Assembly (NCBI GenBank): GCA_039725955.1
Contig: CP091034.1
Coordinates: 2,356,001 to 2,420,000, forward strand
DNA: 64,000 nucleotides
Source: Sinorhizobium sp. B11
GTDB lineage: Bacteria > Pseudomonadota > Alphaproteobacteria > Rhizobiales > Rhizobiaceae
Direction: 5' to 3'
Under the pieces are notes generated by a model. It was given only the letters and a program-made list of their open reading frames with translations, did no database searches and had not been told where the DNA came from. Numbering within the stretch: position 1 is the first letter of the stretch; each line of letters opens with the position of its first letter. A program made the position numbers and the translations under genes. This document shows, piece by piece, positions 1-8,321 of this stretch.

Positions 1-680
1 TGCTCGAAAGCGAATTGCTGGAGCACCTGCCGGCGCTGAGCGACCGCGACAATCCCGAACAGCGCGTCACGCTGCAGATCGCCACCAGCGCCGACAGCCT
101 CGGCGCCTGGTTTCTGGAGGCGATGGCCGATTTCTCGAAAAGCTCGAACTACCTCCTCAACATCTCCATCGAGGATCAGGACCACACAGCCGAATGGCTG
201 GAGCGCGGCCGCGTCATCGCCGCCGTCACCAGCATGGAAAAACCGGTCGCCGGCTGCCGCCGCTACTCGCTCGGCGCGCTGCGTTACCACGCCGCCGCCA
301 GCCCCGAATTCGTGCGCCGCTATTTTCCCGACGGCGTCACCCCGGAAGCACTAGCCCGCGCCCCTTCCTTCACCTTCAACCAGAAGGACCGCCTGCAGGC
401 GCAATGGATCCGCCGCACGCTCAAGACCGACGTCAACGTGCCGACCCACTGGCTGCCGGCCACGCAGGGCTTTCTCGATGCCGCCCTTCTCGGCATGGGC
501 TGGGGCATGAACCCGACCCAGTTGACGCAGGCCCACATCAAGGCCGGCCGCCTCGTCGAGTTGATTCCGGACACGCCTCTCGATGTCGTCCTCTACTGGC
601 AGATCAGCCGGCTCGCCGCGGACCGGCTTGCGGGCCTGACGCGGACGGTGATCGAGGTGGCGAGGCGGTCGCTGGTGTGA
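1..680 (+). CDS. argP: LysR-family regulator, ArgP/LysG-like, 5' truncated by window edge
   Basis: The reading frame is open from the first bases of the window, so the N-terminal helix-turn-helix lies outside. What is visible is the effector-binding half of a LysR regulator. The pattern of a DxxAxWLxxGxVxAAVT-like stretch, a central SFTFNQKD-like segment and a late GMGWGMNP stretch fits the ArgP (IciA/LysG) subfamily. ArgP proteins sense lysine and arginine and activate amino-acid exporter genes of the LysE type. No exporter is adjacent here; the only LysE-family gene is far away at 27509. The last ~28 codons lie in a repeat present again at 3934-4052. The family call is fairly safe, the ArgP assignment moderate. 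Confidence 0.8.
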   Translation, partial: LESELLEHLPALSDRDNPEQRVTLQIATSADSLGAWFLEAMADFSKSSNYLLNISIEDQDHTAEWLERGRVIAAVTSMEKPVAGCRRYSLGALRYHAAASPEFVRRYFPDGVTPEALARAPSFTFNQKDRLQAQWIRRTLKTDVNVPTHWLPATQGFLDAALLGMGWGMNPTQLTQAHIKAGRLVELIPDTPLDVVLYWQISRLAADRLAGLTRTVIEVARRSLV

Positions 681-716
681 GGGTGATGTGGGGGGGTTAA
701 CGGCGTCTGTTTTGCG
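597..716 (+). repeat. Direct repeat copy 1 (argP 3' end)
   Basis: This ~120 bp segment covers the last codons of the argP-like gene, its stop codon and about 36 bp beyond. It recurs in the same orientation at 3934-4052 with five substitutions and one single-base indel. The two copies bound the SDR, hydrolase and LysR genes between them. Confidence 0.93.
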
Positions 717-737
717 TGGTCATCGCAAAAAGAACAG

Positions 738-786
738 ATGATCAGCACGATGCCCGAGACAGACTTACATCAAACGTGCTGATCAT
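738..786. terminator. 12-bp perfect inverted repeat between convergent genes
   Basis: ATGATCAGCACG (738-749) pairs perfectly with CGTGCTGATCAT (775-786) across a 25-nt loop. It sits between the convergent ends of the argP-like gene and the SDR gene, so a bidirectional terminator is the simple reading. The loop is long and there is no T-tract. The site also lies just inside the left edge of the repeat-bounded cassette. Confidence 0.5.
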
Positions 787-807
787 CATGAGGATTGATC
801 GGGCGGG

Positions 808-1569
808 CTACTGAACGGTGTAGCCGCCATCAACAGGCAAAGCGTGTCCGATGATGTAGCTCGCCGCGTCGCTGCAAAGCCAGAGCACGGCGTCGGCGAT
901 CTCTTCCGCTCCACCGAGCCGGTTCATTGGAACGACTTGCATCAACGCATCCATCGCTTCCGGCTGAGTCTCAAGCATTCCTGTGACCATGGGCGTCTCG
1001 ATGATGCCTGGGCAGATGGCGTTGATCCGGATTCCCTTGGCGGCGTATTCAAGCCCCGCGCTTTTGGTCAGACCGACCACGCCATGTTTTGAGGCATGAT
1101 AGATGCCCCGTTCTGCAATCCCTACCAGGCCTCCAAGAGAGGAGTTGTTCACGATTGCACCCGACCCCTGCTTGCGCATCTGCAGCAACTCATACTTCAT
1201 GCAGTTCCACACCCCCCGCAGATTGACCCCCATGACGAAGTCGTAGTCCTTGGGGTCTGCGTCAGCGGTCTCGGCGACGGGACTCTGGACTCCAGCATTG
1301 TTGAAAGCGGCATCAAGGCGGCCGAATTCCGCTACCGTCTTCTCGACCATGGCAGCAACCTGTTCCATGTCGGCTACGTCGCACTGAATGGCGATAGCGC
1401 GATGTCCTGAAGAGGTCAGGGAGTCAGCCGCAACGCGCACGGCGCTCTCATTGACGTCGGCAAGCGCGACCGCCGCTCCGGCCTCCGCAAAGGCCTTCGC
1501 AGCCGCCAGTCCCATGCCGGAAGCTGCACCCGTGACCAAAGCGACCTTGTTTTCGAAAGAGATGTTCAT
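808..1569 (-). CDS. SDR family NAD(P)-dependent oxidoreductase
   Basis: A classical short-chain dehydrogenase of about 253 residues. Visible motifs, in order, are the glycine-rich cofactor loop TGAASGMG near the N-terminus, NNAG after the fourth strand, the active-site Ser in the SSLGG stretch, YHASK (Tyr and Lys of the catalytic set) and a PGIIETPM segment. An acidic residue (ALAD) ending the second strand suggests NAD(H) preference. The ATG at 1569 is chosen over a GTG nine bases upstream; neither has a strong ribosome site. It lies 41 bp downstream of the Tat-exported hydrolase on the same strand, so the two are probably co-transcribed. The substrate cannot be deduced. Confidence 0.9.
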   Translation of the reverse strand: MNISFENKVALVTGAASGMGLAAAKAFAEAGAAVALADVNESAVRVAADSLTSSGHRAIAIQCDVADMEQVAAMVEKTVAEFGRLDAAFNNAGVQSPVAETADADPKDYDFVMGVNLRGVWNCMKYELLQMRKQGSGAIVNNSSLGGLVGIAERGIYHASKHGVVGLTKSAGLEYAAKGIRINAICPGIIETPMVTGMLETQPEAMDALMQVVPMNRLGGAEEIADAVLWLCSDAASYIIGHALPVDGGYTVQ

Positions 1570-1610
1570 AGCATTCACTCACTGTTCCGATGAGAATTCG
1601 GCGTCGTCCA

Positions 1611-2699
1611 CTAGGCTGACAGGTGCTGATCGAAGAAGGACTCGAGCTTGTCCCACGGGATCAGGTCGACTTTGTCGTAGAGGTCAACGTGACCAGCGCC
1701 GGGAACGATGAACAACTCCCTGGGTTCAGCAGCCTTCGCAATCGCCTGTTCGCTGAAGAAGCGCGAATGGGCGTACTCGCCTGCGATCAGAAGAACAGGC
1801 CGAGGCGAGATCATGTCGACATGGTCGAACGGCCGGAAGTGCAGGTAGGATGGGTCACCCGAAACGTTCATGGCGGTCGTCGCGCGCGGGTGAGCGCCGC
1901 GGGGCGTCCGGTAATAATCGAAGAACTCCCGCGTGATCGCGTCCGTCTCGGATGTCAGGTTTTCCGGCAGTGCGCCGTATTGCTTCTGAGCACCCGCCGC
2001 TTCGGCCCAGCGTTGTTCGCCGATTTTTGTCAGCATTTCGATCCGGGCATCGTCCGTCAGTTCCACGCCCTTCCAGGCCCATTTCGCGCCGCCCATGTCG
2101 TACATGCTGACGGTGGCGACCGCCTTCATGCGCGGATCGATCTGAGCGGCTGCAAGTGCAAAACCGCCGCTGGCACAAACGCCGATGACGCCAATACGAT
2201 TCCGATCGACGCGTGGGTCGAGACCCAGGAAGTCGACACCCGCACTGAAGTCTTCGACAACGGCTTCCGGCGAAGAGATGAAGTGCGGCTGGCCGCCGCT
2301 TTCGCCATTGTACGAGGCATCGTGTGCGATGGTGATGAACCCGCGCTCAGCCATCGTCTGCGCATACAGCCCGGCCGTCTGCTCTTTGACACCGCCGTAG
2401 GGATGGCCGACGATCAGCGCGGGTTGGCGTCGCGAGGCGTCAAGGTTCTTCGGGACATACATGTCCGCGACGAGACTGATGCCGAGGCGGTTGACATACG
2501 AGACCTTGCGGTGCTCCACGCGATCGCTTTGCTTGAAAGTCTTGTCCCAGACCCCGGCATACTGGGCGAACGCAGGGCTGGCAGCGAGCGAGATCACGCC
2601 TGCCGCGGCAGTTCCTGCTCCGGCCAACTTGAGAAGCTCACGCCGACCGATGCCGACCGTTGACTGCCGGTCGTTCGATTCAACAGATCCATTGTCCAT
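1611..2699 (-). CDS. Alpha/beta hydrolase with Tat signal (dienelactone-hydrolase-like)
   Basis: About 362 residues. The N-terminus carries a twin-arginine signal (RRELLK at residues 19-24, then an Ala/Gly-rich core ending ASPAFAQ), so the enzyme should be exported folded to the periplasm. The body is an alpha/beta hydrolase with an oxyanion-region HPYGGVKEQ, a nucleophile elbow reading GVCASGG and a late GAGHVDLYD His. Whether the Ser or the preceding Cys is the nucleophile is not clear. The ATG at 2699 has AAGGAG seven bases upstream; an upstream ATG at 2705 sits too close to that site. A close paralog with the same C-terminal signature is at 33391-34491. It is divergent from a LysR gene at 3009. 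Confidence 0.85.
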   Translation of the reverse strand: MDNGSVESNDRQSTVGIGRRELLKLAGAGTAAAGVISLAASPAFAQYAGVWDKTFKQSDRVEHRKVSYVNRLGISLVADMYVPKNLDASRRQPALIVGHPYGGVKEQTAGLYAQTMAERGFITIAHDASYNGESGGQPHFISSPEAVVEDFSAGVDFLGLDPRVDRNRIGVIGVCASGGFALAAAQIDPRMKAVATVSMYDMGGAKWAWKGVELTDDARIEMLTKIGEQRWAEAAGAQKQYGALPENLTSETDAITREFFDYYRTPRGAHPRATTAMNVSGDPSYLHFRPFDHVDMISPRPVLLIAGEYAHSRFFSEQAIAKAAEPRELFIVPGAGHVDLYDKVDLIPWDKLESFFDQHLSA

Positions 2700-3008
2700 T
2701 GTCATTCTCCTTTGCCGTCTGATGGTTGCAGGAGGAATATAAGCTGGCTGGACCTGAGTGATTATCGGCCGCAATTCGCAAGCGCTTATGTGTCCCATGC
2801 ATTAATCGGGGACGTGGGAAAACCGTCATCAACAGCTCAGAAACGCACCGAACTTAAGGAAAAGGGGAGCGTCGATCGCGCAAAGCCGCTGTTTGCGTAT
2901 TCTAAGACATACCGACTGCTATCACTTATTCTTGAGGAGCAATAATCGGAGATGATGTTGCGCGGCCCAGGCCGTATCTGTGGTCGATCCAATCGATGGA
3001 GTAGATGG
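2700..3008. promoter_or_regulatory. Divergent promoter region of hydrolase/SDR and LysR genes
   Basis: This 309-bp gap lies between divergently transcribed genes and should hold both promoters and the LysR binding site. It is richer in A and T than its flanks, for example around 2890-2950 where TTATTCTTGAGGAGCAATAA occurs. A similar TAATTCTTGAGGAAATATT string is found in the gap near 5877. I could not fix a single operator. Confidence 0.5.
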
Positions 3009-3899
3009 ATGCTGCGCGCGAATGTAAATGATCTCCTGGCCTTTATTGTCGTTGCCCGGGAGCGAAGCTTCACGAAAGCCGCCGCGCAGCTGGGCATGTC
3101 GCAATCGGGTCTCAGCCATACGATACGGGCGCTCGAATCTCGCCTTGGGCTCCGTCTTCTCACCCGCACCACTCGCAGCGTGTCGCCTACGGCCGAGGGT
3201 GAGCGACTGTTGAACGTGATCGCTCCTCGGTTCGAGGAGATCGAAGGCGAACTTTTTTCAATCACCGAACTTGGAGAAAAACCCGCTGGTACGATCCGCA
3301 TCACCGCTGAGGACTACGCCATCGACACGGTTCTCTGGCCAAAACTCGATAGAGTCCTGCGGCGATATCCCGACATCAAGGTCGAGTTCATCGTCGACTA
3401 CGGGCTGACTGACATTGTGGCCGAGCGGTTTGACGCGGGCGTCAGGCTTGGGGAGATCGTGTCCCAAGGCATGATCTCGGTGTGCATCAGCCCCTATCAA
3501 CGGATGATCGTGATCGCCAGTCCAGCGTACATCGAAGAGCGGGGCACTCCGATGAGACCACAGGAACTCACGTCACATCAATGCATCAACCTCCGGCTTC
3601 CGACCCATGGCGGAACCTACGCCTGGGAGTTCGAAAAGGACGGGGAGGAATTGAGAGTTCGAGTGGATGGCCAGGTCATATGCAACGGTATCAGGCAGAT
3701 TTTGAACGCCGCCATCAGCGGTTACGGTTTCGGATTCGTACCCGACGGCTTGGCGTTACCTGACATTGAGGCCGGGCACCTGGTTCAGGTTCTCGCCGAC
3801 TGGTGCCCGTCTTACCCAGGGTATCATCTTTACTATCCGAGCCGTCGGCAGTCGTCCGCAGCGTTCAGAGTCGTTCTCGATGCGCTCAGGCAAAAGTGA
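3009..3899 (+). CDS. LysR-family transcriptional regulator
   Basis: A 296-residue LysR regulator. The N-terminal winged helix-turn-helix is clear (RSFTKAAAQLGMSQ, SGLSHTIRALE), followed by LGLRLLTRTTRSVSPT and a periplasmic-binding-like effector domain ending in a YPSRRQSS segment. This C-terminal signature is typical of the large CrgA/DsdC-like subgroup seen with oxidoreductases and exporters in proteobacteria. The ATG at 3009 is preferred over upstream in-frame starts because GGAG lies about seven bases before it and it begins the HTH directly. It is divergent from the hydrolase/SDR pair, which it probably controls. A close paralog is at 30690-31580, also next to a Tat hydrolase. Confidence 0.9.
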   Translation: MLRANVNDLLAFIVVARERSFTKAAAQLGMSQSGLSHTIRALESRLGLRLLTRTTRSVSPTAEGERLLNVIAPRFEEIEGELFSITELGEKPAGTIRITAEDYAIDTVLWPKLDRVLRRYPDIKVEFIVDYGLTDIVAERFDAGVRLGEIVSQGMISVCISPYQRMIVIASPAYIEERGTPMRPQELTSHQCINLRLPTHGGTYAWEFEKDGEELRVRVDGQVICNGIRQILNAAISGYGFGFVPDGLALPDIEAGHLVQVLADWCPSYPGYHLYYPSRRQSSAAFRVVLDALRQK

Positions 3900-3933
3900 T
3901 ATCGCCAGTCAGTGACAGTCGCCTTCGATCTTT

Positions 3934-4052
3934 TGGCAGATCAGCCGGCTCGCCGCGGACCGGCTTGCGGGCCTGACGCAGAAAGTGATCGAGGTGGCGA
4001 GGCGGTCGCTGGTGTGAGGGTGATATGGGGGGTTAACGGCGTCTGCTTTGCG
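3934..4052 (+). pseudogene. Direct repeat copy 2: argP 3'-end fragment
   Basis: This is the second copy of the 597-716 repeat. Read in frame it encodes the last ~28 residues of the argP-like protein, with Gln-Lys instead of Arg-Thr at one pair of positions, and stops at 4015-4017. No start or upstream homology remains, so it is a gene fragment. Its presence implies that the intervening ~3.2 kb was inserted at, or duplicated with, the 3' end of argP. Confidence 0.9.
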
Positions 4053-4291
4053 CGATCTTGCGACCTCGCGAATATCGGCTGCATTCGCCGTCAACTCACT
4101 TCTCCATATCCTCGGGGAGCTTTGCACCCGCCGTCGTAAAATCTTCCTCTTTTCATGGGCTGGAAGTATAATCTCCCCTTAACGTCATCGAACGCAAATC
4201 TGGCACAGCTACGCGTGGGAGTTCCGCGAAAGCCAAGCGGCTAGCCGTCGTCGTAGCGCAACGGGACCACTTGGCGAATGTGGAGGAGACA

Positions 4292-5647
4292 ATGGCACAT
4301 GCGCTGTGGAGTCGCCGCATTGCTGCAGGGTTTCGGCAGATGCTGCTGGCGCTTTCGGGGGTCGTCGCAATTTTCTACGGCTTCCCCTCAGTCGCGCTCG
4401 CGGACCAGGGCGGCATGCGAGACATTATTGTTCGCGAGTTCGAGGCGTTTGACCCCAATTATCGAGAACGGCGTCAGCACTATGCGGAGCGCCTCGAAGC
4501 GCTCGCGGCCGGGATCGCTGCCGAACAAGCTGCGGGCAATACTCTGCAATGCTCGGAGCAACTGTATCTCGAGGCAAAGTGGCTGCTCGGCTACACGGCA
4601 AACTGGAATGCGCTGGAGGATAAGCTGGAGCGCATCGAGCGGAGCTTACAGGATAAAGACCAGAACTTTGCCAGCGAGCAATCGCCGGTCGATGGCTTCT
4701 GGGGACTTTGCTACGATCAATGGTTCATGCGAGTAGGCGCGACGGCAACGGCGATCGGCCTTCTCACAAGCCAGGGGGAACCCCCTCACTATCGTTTGCG
4801 CCCGAGGCTGCGCACCGGCCGTGAACTCATCAACTATCTGCAGAGCCTGCTGATCTCGGACATCGAAAACACCGGCATCGACAACCGTGGCGAGCTAAGC
4901 AGCTTGATGACGAGTTACTCGACGGCAGCCTACAAGCGTGATCTCCAGGATATACTTTCCGGCTACGTAGCGCTCGACGAAAGCATAGACTGGGATGAAG
5001 CACGCGAGGCTGCATGGTTTTTTATCCACGGCTCACAGGATACCGCAACTGGCTATTGGGGAGCCTGGTACGTCATCGATGGCAAGATACGCAAGACCAC
5101 CGATCTCAGCATAACATTTCATGTCGTGCGATACAGCAAGGGCGAAGTGGATCATTGGCCGCAGATCATCAGGACGACGCTTGCCATCAAGGACGATCCC
5201 TATCCCTTCGGGTGGCGCAGCGGTGGGAAGTTTACCAACCACAACCTCTATGATGTCGCCTCAATCTTCAAGTTCGGCTGGCCCCACATGAGCGAGGAGG
5301 AGCGCAGGACGGCCCGCGATGAAATCCGCCAGATGTTGCTTTGGTCATTCGAAAACACTCTGAACCCGGACGGCACCTATCGGCACAATCCTGGTTACGG
5401 GGACTCCTTCGCAGACGAATATTATTTCGGCGTGTCGCTGCTCGATGTTCTGGGCTACTGGAAGCCTGCCGAAAGGTTCTGGACCGATTATCCGCTTGAG
5501 CCGGCCTTGGCCGGTCGCGCCGACTGCTGCCTCATCAGACAACGCGTCAAGGCATATGGCTTTGAAAGCTGGGCCGGTGCTGGCGCTTTGGAAAAGCTCG
5601 AGAGGAGTTGCAGCGTCTGTCCCGCTCAAGCGGTAACGCAGCGCTAA
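4292..5647 (+). CDS. Secreted protein of unknown function, helix-rich
   Basis: About 451 residues. The N-terminus is a typical Sec signal (positively charged start, hydrophobic stretch LLALSGVVAIFYGFPSVALA), so the protein should be periplasmic or secreted. The mature part is rich in aromatic residues and regularly spaced helices (FWGLCYDQWFM, GYWGAWYVIDGK, NPDGTYRHNPGYGD). This vaguely recalls alpha/alpha-toroid proteins, but I do not recognise a family. Two adjacent Cys near the C-terminus (ADCC) and a late CSVC could form disulfides. The ATG at 4292 is chosen because GGAGGAG lies just upstream; an earlier TTG at 4271 lacks this. It stands alone between two gaps, right after repeat copy 2. 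Confidence 0.8.
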   Translation: MAHALWSRRIAAGFRQMLLALSGVVAIFYGFPSVALADQGGMRDIIVREFEAFDPNYRERRQHYAERLEALAAGIAAEQAAGNTLQCSEQLYLEAKWLLGYTANWNALEDKLERIERSLQDKDQNFASEQSPVDGFWGLCYDQWFMRVGATATAIGLLTSQGEPPHYRLRPRLRTGRELINYLQSLLISDIENTGIDNRGELSSLMTSYSTAAYKRDLQDILSGYVALDESIDWDEAREAAWFFIHGSQDTATGYWGAWYVIDGKIRKTTDLSITFHVVRYSKGEVDHWPQIIRTTLAIKDDPYPFGWRSGGKFTNHNLYDVASIFKFGWPHMSEEERRTARDEIRQMLLWSFENTLNPDGTYRHNPGYGDSFADEYYFGVSLLDVLGYWKPAERFWTDYPLEPALAGRADCCLIRQRVKAYGFESWAGAGALEKLERSCSVCPAQAVTQR

Positions 5648-6037
5648 TCCTCATCGACGTCTATCCTGCCAGTCGAGCCAGCTCTGGACGCCGCGCGCGA
5701 AACTCCGGTCATTGGAGTGTCCGCAAAGGAGCCGAAAGCAGTCATTCGCTCCAAGTCAGATCAGTTGGTGGATCGTCAGAGGTTCTTCATATGGATCATG
5801 CCGGAACAACATGAATTCCCGGACGGCCTCCGGGATAACCTGATTCCTGTTGCAATCCTCACTAGAATGCATTAGCTAATTCTTGAGGAAATATTCAAAG
5901 AAAAATTGAATACTGCAAATCCACACGGATCGGCGTAATTAATACGCCAGTCGTGGCAGGATTTACTGTCCGCTTGCTATCGCGTTCATCATGCAACGAG
6001 AGCCGCACGGTCGCGCCGTCGAGAGGCGAAGAAGATC
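5648..6037. other. 390-bp gap without a gene
   Basis: I find no credible coding frame here. The second half (5860-5945) is clearly AT-rich, with TTAGCTAATTCTTGAGGAAA and TTAATTAATACGCC, and probably carries the promoter of the DUF900 hydrolase gene. Confidence 0.55.
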
Positions 6038-7165
6038 ATGATCAAGACGGTTTACTTCGCAACCAATCGCCAGCCGCTGCTCGATCCCACCGATCCGCAG
6101 CATCAGCGCATCATCGGTTTCGGCACGGAGCTCGGCCCGACCAGCGGCATCGATGTGCGCTATGGCAGCGCCAAGGTCGACGTCAATCTGTCGAGGAAGA
6201 CGAATGTGATGGTGCCAGGCTCGCTTGCCGTGGCCAGCCAGCAGCTTCTCTTCGCCGAGGGCGAGGCGCCGACGCTTGGCAGCGACACGATCTTCGATGC
6301 CATCCGCGCCTCGATGAAGGCCGACAACAAGCCGACGATCGCCTTCATCCATGGTTTCAGCAACAGTTTCGTCGATTCCATCGAGCGCGCCGGGTGGCTC
6401 AGCGCCTTCTACGGGCTCGACGTCAACATGTTCGTCTTCTCCTGGCCGTCGCTCGCCTCGCTCCTGCCCATTCCTACGCCATTCGGCGATTATGCCCATG
6501 ACCGCAAGACGGCGGCGGCATCCGGCATCGCGATCGCCAGAACCCTGCGCCGCCTCAGCGATTTCGTCGACAAGCTCAGCGAGGAGGAGCGCTGCGACCA
6601 GGCCATCCACCTGATCTGCCACAGCATGGGCAATTATGTGATGCGCAACGCGCTGCAGGCGCTGATGAAACTGCCCGAACCCGCCTCCCCGACGCTTTCG
6701 GCCGTCAACGCCATGACCTCGCTCGACGGCGCACCGTCATCGCCGCTCCGCCGCTATTTCGACAAGGTGATCCTCGCCGCCGCCGACGAGGATGCCGACG
6801 CCTTCGACGATCCCGCGAAGTTCAAGTTCCTGCCCCGGATCTGCCGGTCGATCACCGTCTACTATTCCGAGAAGGACTGGATCCTGAGCACGCTCAGCAG
6901 CGGCACGAAATTCAACGGCCCGCGCCTCGGCGCCGACGGCCCCGACAATATGGGCACCATCAGCGACAAGGTATCGGCCGTCGACGTCAGCGCCATCCTT
7001 TCTGCATCGGAGCCGCAAAACCATCAATATTACCGGGTCTTCCCGCAGATGCGCGACGACATAAAAGCCGTGCTGACCGGCACTGCGCCCGAAAAGATCG
7101 CCAATCGCCAGGCGATCGGGCAAGGCCGGTGGCGGCTGGTCAAGAGGGCCGGAAAACCCTCGTGA
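6038..7165 (+). CDS. DUF900-family alpha/beta hydrolase
   Basis: A 375-residue protein of the DUF900/COG4782 esterase group. The N-terminus has the usual VYFATNRQP opening of this family, followed by AFIHGFSNSF (oxyanion region), FVFSWPS, and the nucleophile elbow LICHSMGNYVMR with Ser in the HSMG motif. A late Asp region (LAAADEDADAF) and SEKDWIL segment follow. No signal peptide or membrane helix is seen, so it is likely cytoplasmic. The ribosome site is weak (GAAGAAGA region). The family has no well-established physiological substrate. It stands alone, and a RIME-type repeat follows it. Confidence 0.88.
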   Translation: MIKTVYFATNRQPLLDPTDPQHQRIIGFGTELGPTSGIDVRYGSAKVDVNLSRKTNVMVPGSLAVASQQLLFAEGEAPTLGSDTIFDAIRASMKADNKPTIAFIHGFSNSFVDSIERAGWLSAFYGLDVNMFVFSWPSLASLLPIPTPFGDYAHDRKTAAASGIAIARTLRRLSDFVDKLSEEERCDQAIHLICHSMGNYVMRNALQALMKLPEPASPTLSAVNAMTSLDGAPSSPLRRYFDKVILAAADEDADAFDDPAKFKFLPRICRSITVYYSEKDWILSTLSSGTKFNGPRLGADGPDNMGTISDKVSAVDVSAILSASEPQNHQYYRVFPQMRDDIKAVLTGTAPEKIANRQAIGQGRWRLVKRAGKPS

Positions 7166-7230
7166 GCGGATTGCTTCGGCGTTCGGCCCCGGCGAGCCAA
7201 CGGCACTTTCTGTCCGCTCTGCAGCCCGAA

Positions 7231-7371
7231 AGAAAACCCCTCCCCACAAGCGGGAGGGACTGGCCCTGAGCGCGGCGTTTCTCTCCCGAGACGCTAAAGA
7301 TGTGAAGGAAAAAGGCAGCCGCAAGTTAAGCCCCTCCCCCTTGTGGGGAGGGGTTTGGGGCGGGGTCTTTT
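7231..7371. repeat. RIME-type intergenic palindromic element
   Basis: The element starts with AAAACCCCTCCCC and ends with a GGGG-rich string followed by TCTTTTCC. It contains a strong inner hairpin, CCCCTCCCC (7331-7339) pairing with GGGGAGGGG (7345-7353). The layout of two palindromes within ~140 bp matches the Rhizobium-specific intergenic mosaic elements (RIME). A second copy is at 63459-63595. The flanking 7166-7510 gap has no gene. Confidence 0.8.
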
Positions 7372-7510
7372 CCGAGCCACAGTCGCCCGCAAACATCGGC
7401 GCAAATCTATTTCGGCCGCCGCGCCCTGTATCATCCACCTTCCCCCGGTCTCAGCTTGGCGCGGCTCACGAACAATGCCATACCAAATGCCATAACGGAG
7501 CCAGCCATCG

Positions 7511-8305
7511 ATGACCGGGAACGCTTCCCTGCACACATTCGCCATCGGCGATATCCACGGTCGCGCCGACCTGCTGGAGGAGATGCTCTCAGGCATTGCC
7601 GGCAAGGCGCGTGACGAGGGGATCGATTACCGGATCGTCTTCCTCGGCGACATCATGGATCGCGGGCCGGAGAGCCGCAGGGCGCTGGATCTCGTCATCC
7701 GGACGCTGCGCGACAGGCCGGGCTCGAAACTGATATGCGGCAACCATGACGCCATCCCGCTTCTGATCCTCGACGAGACGGACCCGGTCGCGCGGGCAGA
7801 TCTTGTCAGCCACTGGCGAGACCTCGGAGGCAGCGAGACGATGCTCTCCTTCGGCCTGCCCCTTGAGGCAAGCATCACTGCCGAGGAAATCCGGAGCCGG
7901 TTCGGAGACGAACGCCTGCAATGCCTGCGCGATGCCGTGCGCTATGTCGAGCTCGACCACCACATCCTCGTCCATGCCGGCCTGAAGCCCGGCATTGCCC
8001 TGGCCGAACAGGAGGCGCAGGCGCTGATGTGGATACGCGGCGAGTTCCTGAATGCCAGCGCTTCATTTGGCAAGATCGTCGTTCACGGGCACACGATCAC
8101 CGCGAGCGAACGCGTCGAGATCTTCCCGAACCGGATTGCCATCGATACCGGCGCCTTTGCAACGAATATCCTGTCGGCGCTTCACATCAGCCCTTCAGGC
8201 GATGTCTCGGTGCTGCAGGCAACGGCAGCCGGCCCCGGTCCTTGCCGTTTCCTGGAAGGCCGGCCCCTCACCCGGTCTCATGACAATGTGGATCTGCTGT
8301 TCTAG
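7511..8305 (+). CDS. Metallophosphoesterase, serine/threonine phosphatase (PPP) type
   Basis: 264 residues with the full metallophosphoesterase signature: GDIHGR near the N-terminus, GDIMDRG, GNHD, then HAGL and VVHGHT. These residues bind the dinuclear metal centre. The spacing matches small bacterial PPP phosphatases (PrpA/PrpB, ApaH-like). Substrates could be phosphoproteins or dinucleoside polyphosphates, which the sequence alone does not decide. There is no export signal. The ATG at 7511 has a GGAG about ten bases upstream. It is convergent with the AraC regulator, only 16 bp apart. Confidence 0.9.
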   Translation: MTGNASLHTFAIGDIHGRADLLEEMLSGIAGKARDEGIDYRIVFLGDIMDRGPESRRALDLVIRTLRDRPGSKLICGNHDAIPLLILDETDPVARADLVSHWRDLGGSETMLSFGLPLEASITAEEIRSRFGDERLQCLRDAVRYVELDHHILVHAGLKPGIALAEQEAQALMWIRGEFLNASASFGKIVVHGHTITASERVEIFPNRIAIDTGAFATNILSALHISPSGDVSVLQATAAGPGPCRFLEGRPLTRSHDNVDLLF

Positions 8306-8321
8306 GCCGCGCCAGGAAATA

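Noticed and set aside
7231..7371. Tandem GC-rich repeats considered as a CRISPR or transposon end
   Set aside because: There are no regularly spaced identical units or cas genes; the nested palindromes and a second copy at 63459 fit RIME elements.
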